A stretch of DNA of 64,000 nucleotides from Mesorhizobium sp. WSM3862 (lineage in GTDB: Bacteria > Pseudomonadota > Alphaproteobacteria > Rhizobiales > Rhizobiaceae), in the NCBI RefSeq assembly GCF_002294985.1, contig NZ_NSGE01000009.1, forward strand, positions 62,001 to 126,000, written 5' to 3'. Below are positions 61,459-64,000 of this stretch, piece after piece (positions within the stretch are counted from its first letter, which is position 1; each line of letters starts with the position of its first letter). A program made the position numbers and the translations under genes. Below the pieces are notes generated by a model that was not told the DNA's origin, ran no database searches, and saw only the letters and a list, made by a program, of their open reading frames with translations.

Positions 61459-62223
61459 TTAAAGTGATGCGTCGGTCAGCGACTTCTCCAGCCCCGACAG
61501 ATGGATGCCGCACTCGGTCTTGGCGTGCCCCGCCCAGCGGCCGCTGCGCGCATCCTCGCCTGGCTGTACCGGCTGCGTGCACGGGAAGCAGCCGATCGAC
61601 AGATAGCCATAGGCGACCAGCGGGTTTTCGCGCAGCGCATGCGCGCGCATGTAGTCGGCCTGGTCAGATGTCGTCCAATGCGCGAGCGGATTGATGCGGA
61701 TGCGCGAGCCGACGGCCTCGAAGACCGGGAGTGCCGCGCGCGTCGAAGCCTGGAAGCGCTTGCGACCGGTGAACCAGGCGCGGAACGGCTCGACGCCACG
61801 CGCCAGCGGCTCGACCTTGCGCAGGTTGCAGCACGCGTCGGTATCGGTCTCATGCAGCCGGCGGGTCGGATCGACGCGTTCGAGCGCCGCTTCGTTCGGC
61901 TTGATCACTCTGACATCGGTCAGGCCGAAATCGGCGACCAGCGCGTCGCGGTAGCCCAGCGTCTCCTCGAAATGCTTGCCGGTGTCGAGAAAGATCACCG
62001 GCAGCGAGCGGTCGATCTCGGCAATCATGTGCAGGAGGACTGCCGAATCGGCGCCGAAGGACGACACGGCGGCAACCTCGCCGCGGAAGAATTCACGCGC
62101 CGAGCGCTCGATGATCTCGATCGGCTTCAGATGGCCGAGCAGCGCGTCGAGCCCCGCCGCTTCCGCGGCGACGCCGGCCTCGACGCCGCCGATCCGGTCA
62201 AGCGGCCTTGGTTTCGCCAGCAT
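61459..62223 (-). CDS. cysH: phosphoadenylyl/adenylyl-sulfate reductase (APS-type)
   Basis: The 254-residue protein has the nucleotide-binding start AAVSSFGADSAVLLHMIAEI and PVIFLDTGKHFEETLGYRD. The iron-sulfur cysteines of the APS-reductase type are present: CCNLRKVEPL and GCFPCTQPV. The catalytic Cys lies in KTECGIHLSGLEKSL. It reduces activated sulfate to sulfite. The start overlaps the end of cysI by 26 bases. Confidence 0.95.
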   Translation of the reverse strand: MLAKPRPLDRIGGVEAGVAAEAAGLDALLGHLKPIEIIERSAREFFRGEVAAVSSFGADSAVLLHMIAEIDRSLPVIFLDTGKHFEETLGYRDALVADFGLTDVRVIKPNEAALERVDPTRRLHETDTDACCNLRKVEPLARGVEPFRAWFTGRKRFQASTRAALPVFEAVGSRIRINPLAHWTTSDQADYMRAHALRENPLVAYGYLSIGCFPCTQPVQPGEDARSGRWAGHAKTECGIHLSGLEKSLTDASL

Positions 62224-63868
62224 AGAGCGCCTCCTTGAACGGCGCGGGACCGACACGGCGGTAGGCGTCGATAAAACGTTCACTGGGATTGAGCCGAAGG
62301 CCGAGATAGGTGTCGACGATCTGCTCGATGGCATCGGTGATTTCTTCCGAAGAGAAACCGCGGCCGATGATCTCGCCGACCGACGTGTTCTCGTCGGCCG
62401 AGCCGCCAAGCGTGACCTGGTAGAGCTCGGAGCCCTTCTTCTCCACGCCGAGAATGCCGATATGGCCGACATGGTGGTGGCCGCAGGCGTTGATGCAGCC
62501 GGAAATCTTCAGCTTCAGCTCACCGATCTCGCGTTGCCGCTCCAGCGAGGCGAAGCGGCGCGAGATTTCCTGCGCGACCGGAATCGAACGCGCCGTGGCA
62601 AGCGCGCAATAATCGAGGCCGGGGCAGGAGATGATATCGCTGATCAGGTTGGAATTGGCGGTCGCCAAGTCGATCTCGACCAGGGCGTCATGGACGGCCT
62701 TGAGGTCGGCGCGCGCCACATGCGGCAGGATCAGGTTCTGCTCGTGGCTGACGCGCAGCTCGTCGAAGGCGTATTTCTCGGCGATGTCGGCAACCGCCTC
62801 CATCTGGCTGTCGGAGGCGTCGCCGGGCACCTCGCCGATGCCCTTGAGCGAGATCGTCACCGCCGCATAGTCGGGATGGCGATGCGTTATCACATTCTGG
62901 TCGAGCCACTCCGAAAAACTCTTGGAATCGAGCCGCGCCTGCTTTACCTGCGCGTCGCCTTCCGGCCGGTCGGGCAATGCCGGCGGCGCGAAATAGGCAT
63001 TGATCGCCTGGATGTCGGCGTCCGGCAGCTTCAGCTCCGCGTCCTTCAACTCCTGCCATTCGGCCTCGATCTGGCGGGTGATCTCCTCGACCCCGGTCTC
63101 GTGGACGAGGATCTTGATACGCGCCTTGTACTTGTTATCGCGGCGGCCATAGAGGTTGTAAACGCGCAGGATCGCCGTGCAGTAGGACAACAGCTCGGCT
63201 TCCGGCAGGAAGTCGCGGATCTTCTTGGCGACCATCGGCGTGCGGCCCTGGCCGCCACCGACATAGACGGCAAAGCCCAGCTCGCCGGCCGCGTTCTTCT
63301 TCAGATGCAGCCCGATGTCGTGCGTCTGGATGGCGGCGCGATCACGCTCGGCGCCGGTCACCGCGATCTTGAACTTGCGCGGCAGGTACGAGAACTCCGG
63401 ATGCACCGACGACCACTGGCGCAGGATCTCCGCATAGGGACGCGGATCGGCAACCTCGTCGGCGGCCGCGCCGGCGAAATGGTCCGCGGTGACGTTGCGG
63501 ATGCAGTTACCGCTGGTCTGGATGGCATGCATCTCGACGCTCGCCAGATCAGCAAGGATCGCCGGGATGTCGGACAGCGCCGGCCAGTTGAACTGGATGT
63601 TCTGGCGCGTGGTGAAGTGGCCGTAGCCCTTGTCGTATTTGCGGGCGATGTGGCCGAGCATGCGCAATTGCCTGCTGTTCAGCGTGCCGTAGGGCACGGC
63701 GATACGCAGCATATAGGCGTGCAGCTGCAAATAGACGCCATTCATCAGCCGGAGCGGCCGGAACTGGTCCTCGGTGATCTCGCCGGCAAGCCGGCGCTGC
63801 ACCTGGTCGCTGAACTCGGCGACGCGGGCCTTTACGAAATCGTGGTCGAACTCGTCGTAACGGTACAT
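62198..63868 (-). CDS. cysI: nitrite/sulfite reductase (siroheme enzyme, assimilatory)
   Basis: The 556-residue protein has the two-repeat siroheme reductase layout. The [4Fe-4S] cysteines lie in SCPGLDYCALATARS and GCINACGHHHVGHIGILG. The N-terminal parachute-like half shows RLMNGVYLQLHAYMLRIAVP and YGHFTTRQNIQFNWPAL. In the presence of cysH and DUF934 it should reduce sulfite to sulfide. The DUF2849 gene ends 40 bases before it. Confidence 0.95.
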   Translation of the reverse strand: MYRYDEFDHDFVKARVAEFSDQVQRRLAGEITEDQFRPLRLMNGVYLQLHAYMLRIAVPYGTLNSRQLRMLGHIARKYDKGYGHFTTRQNIQFNWPALSDIPAILADLASVEMHAIQTSGNCIRNVTADHFAGAAADEVADPRPYAEILRQWSSVHPEFSYLPRKFKIAVTGAERDRAAIQTHDIGLHLKKNAAGELGFAVYVGGGQGRTPMVAKKIRDFLPEAELLSYCTAILRVYNLYGRRDNKYKARIKILVHETGVEEITRQIEAEWQELKDAELKLPDADIQAINAYFAPPALPDRPEGDAQVKQARLDSKSFSEWLDQNVITHRHPDYAAVTISLKGIGEVPGDASDSQMEAVADIAEKYAFDELRVSHEQNLILPHVARADLKAVHDALVEIDLATANSNLISDIISCPGLDYCALATARSIPVAQEISRRFASLERQREIGELKLKISGCINACGHHHVGHIGILGVEKKGSELYQVTLGGSADENTSVGEIIGRGFSSEEITDAIEQIVDTYLGLRLNPSERFIDAYRRVGPAPFKEALYAGETKAA

Positions 63869-63908
63869 GCTTCGTCTTTCAGGGCGCGTCCGCCCGCTTT
63901 GTTGTGTT

Positions 63909-64000
63909 CTATGCCGCCCGTGCCGGAGCCGGGCTCGCCTGCTTGCCGATGTCGGTGCGGATGGTGGGGCCCGCGGCGCGGATCTTCTCGCGCAGCCGCA
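63909..64000 (-). CDS. DUF2849-family protein, C-terminal end (cut by window end)
   Basis: The last 30 codons on the minus strand read RLREKIRAAGPTIRTDIGKQ followed by ASPAPARAA and a stop. This is the usual end of DUF2849 proteins, which stand directly before cysI in rhizobia and follow cysG. The rest of the gene lies outside the window. Confidence 0.75.
   Translation of the reverse strand, partial: RLREKIRAAGPTIRTDIGKQASPAPARAA

Overview
The window is about 64 kb of GC-rich chromosomal DNA from an alphaproteobacterium of the order Hyphomicrobiales, most likely Mesorhizobium or a close relative. This rests on gene content and gene order: a ptsN-hpf-rpoN-lptB-lptA-lptC block, olsB (ornithine lipids), a DUF2849-cysI ... 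DUF934 ... cysH sulfur cluster, hsp20 followed by a DUF1150 gene, an IHF beta subunit, and a rhizobial type of intergenic palindrome. The species is inferred, not proven. I see no rRNA, tRNA, insertion sequence, prophage or CRISPR array.

Layout. 1-8 kb is a catabolic cluster: the end of an amidohydrolase, a flavin monooxygenase, an RpiR/SIS regulator, a NitT/TauT-type ABC importer, a Gfo/Idh/MocA dehydrogenase and the decayed tail of an amidase. 8.2-16.5 kb is a complete potassium-uptake operon kdpF-A-(small membrane ORF)-B-C-D-E. 16.6-17.5 kb holds a small secreted protein and a Nudix hydrolase. 17.6-22.8 kb (minus strand) is a tripartite tricarboxylate transporter (tctC-tctB-tctA) in line with a class III CoA-transferase and a citryl-CoA lyase-like protein, with a divergent IclR regulator. 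24-28 kb holds small stress or accessory genes (deaminase, ArsR + SRPBCC pair, two DUF1801 proteins, GNAT, DUF2214). 28-31 kb is a second tripartite tricarboxylate transporter. 31-33.6 kb holds endonuclease III, DUF2244 and an Ada-like methyltransferase.

33.6-35.7 kb is the most unusual locus. Four overlapping genes for small secreted proteins, two of them pilin-like paralogues, lie behind an AT-rich promoter with a perfect full CtrA box (TTAA-N7-TTAAC). 35.8-40.4 kb holds sugar, amide and nucleoside catabolism (ribokinase, amidase, LysE exporter, nucleoside hydrolase). 40.4-41.2 kb is hsp20 + DUF1150, with a sigma32-like promoter and a textbook ROSE-type RNA thermometer hairpin over the ribosome-binding site. 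41.3-46.6 kb is the rpoN/lpt block.

46.9-54.4 kb holds housekeeping genes (sppA, ihfB, lapA-like, an ornithine cyclodeaminase-like gene, two RNA methyltransferases, lspA, a YhdH-type oxidoreductase). 54.5-58 kb holds a hybrid histidine kinase and olsB. 58-60.5 kb holds a TRIC-type channel flanked by short palindromic repeats, grpE behind a sigma32-like promoter, a small NepR-like protein and a DJ-1/PfpI protein. 60.7-64 kb is the assimilatory sulfate-reduction cluster, cut by the window end inside a DUF2849 gene.

All functional calls come from reading sequence motifs and from knowledge of the families; no database search was run. Start codons were chosen from ribosome-binding sites, overlaps and signal peptides, and uncertain ones are noted.
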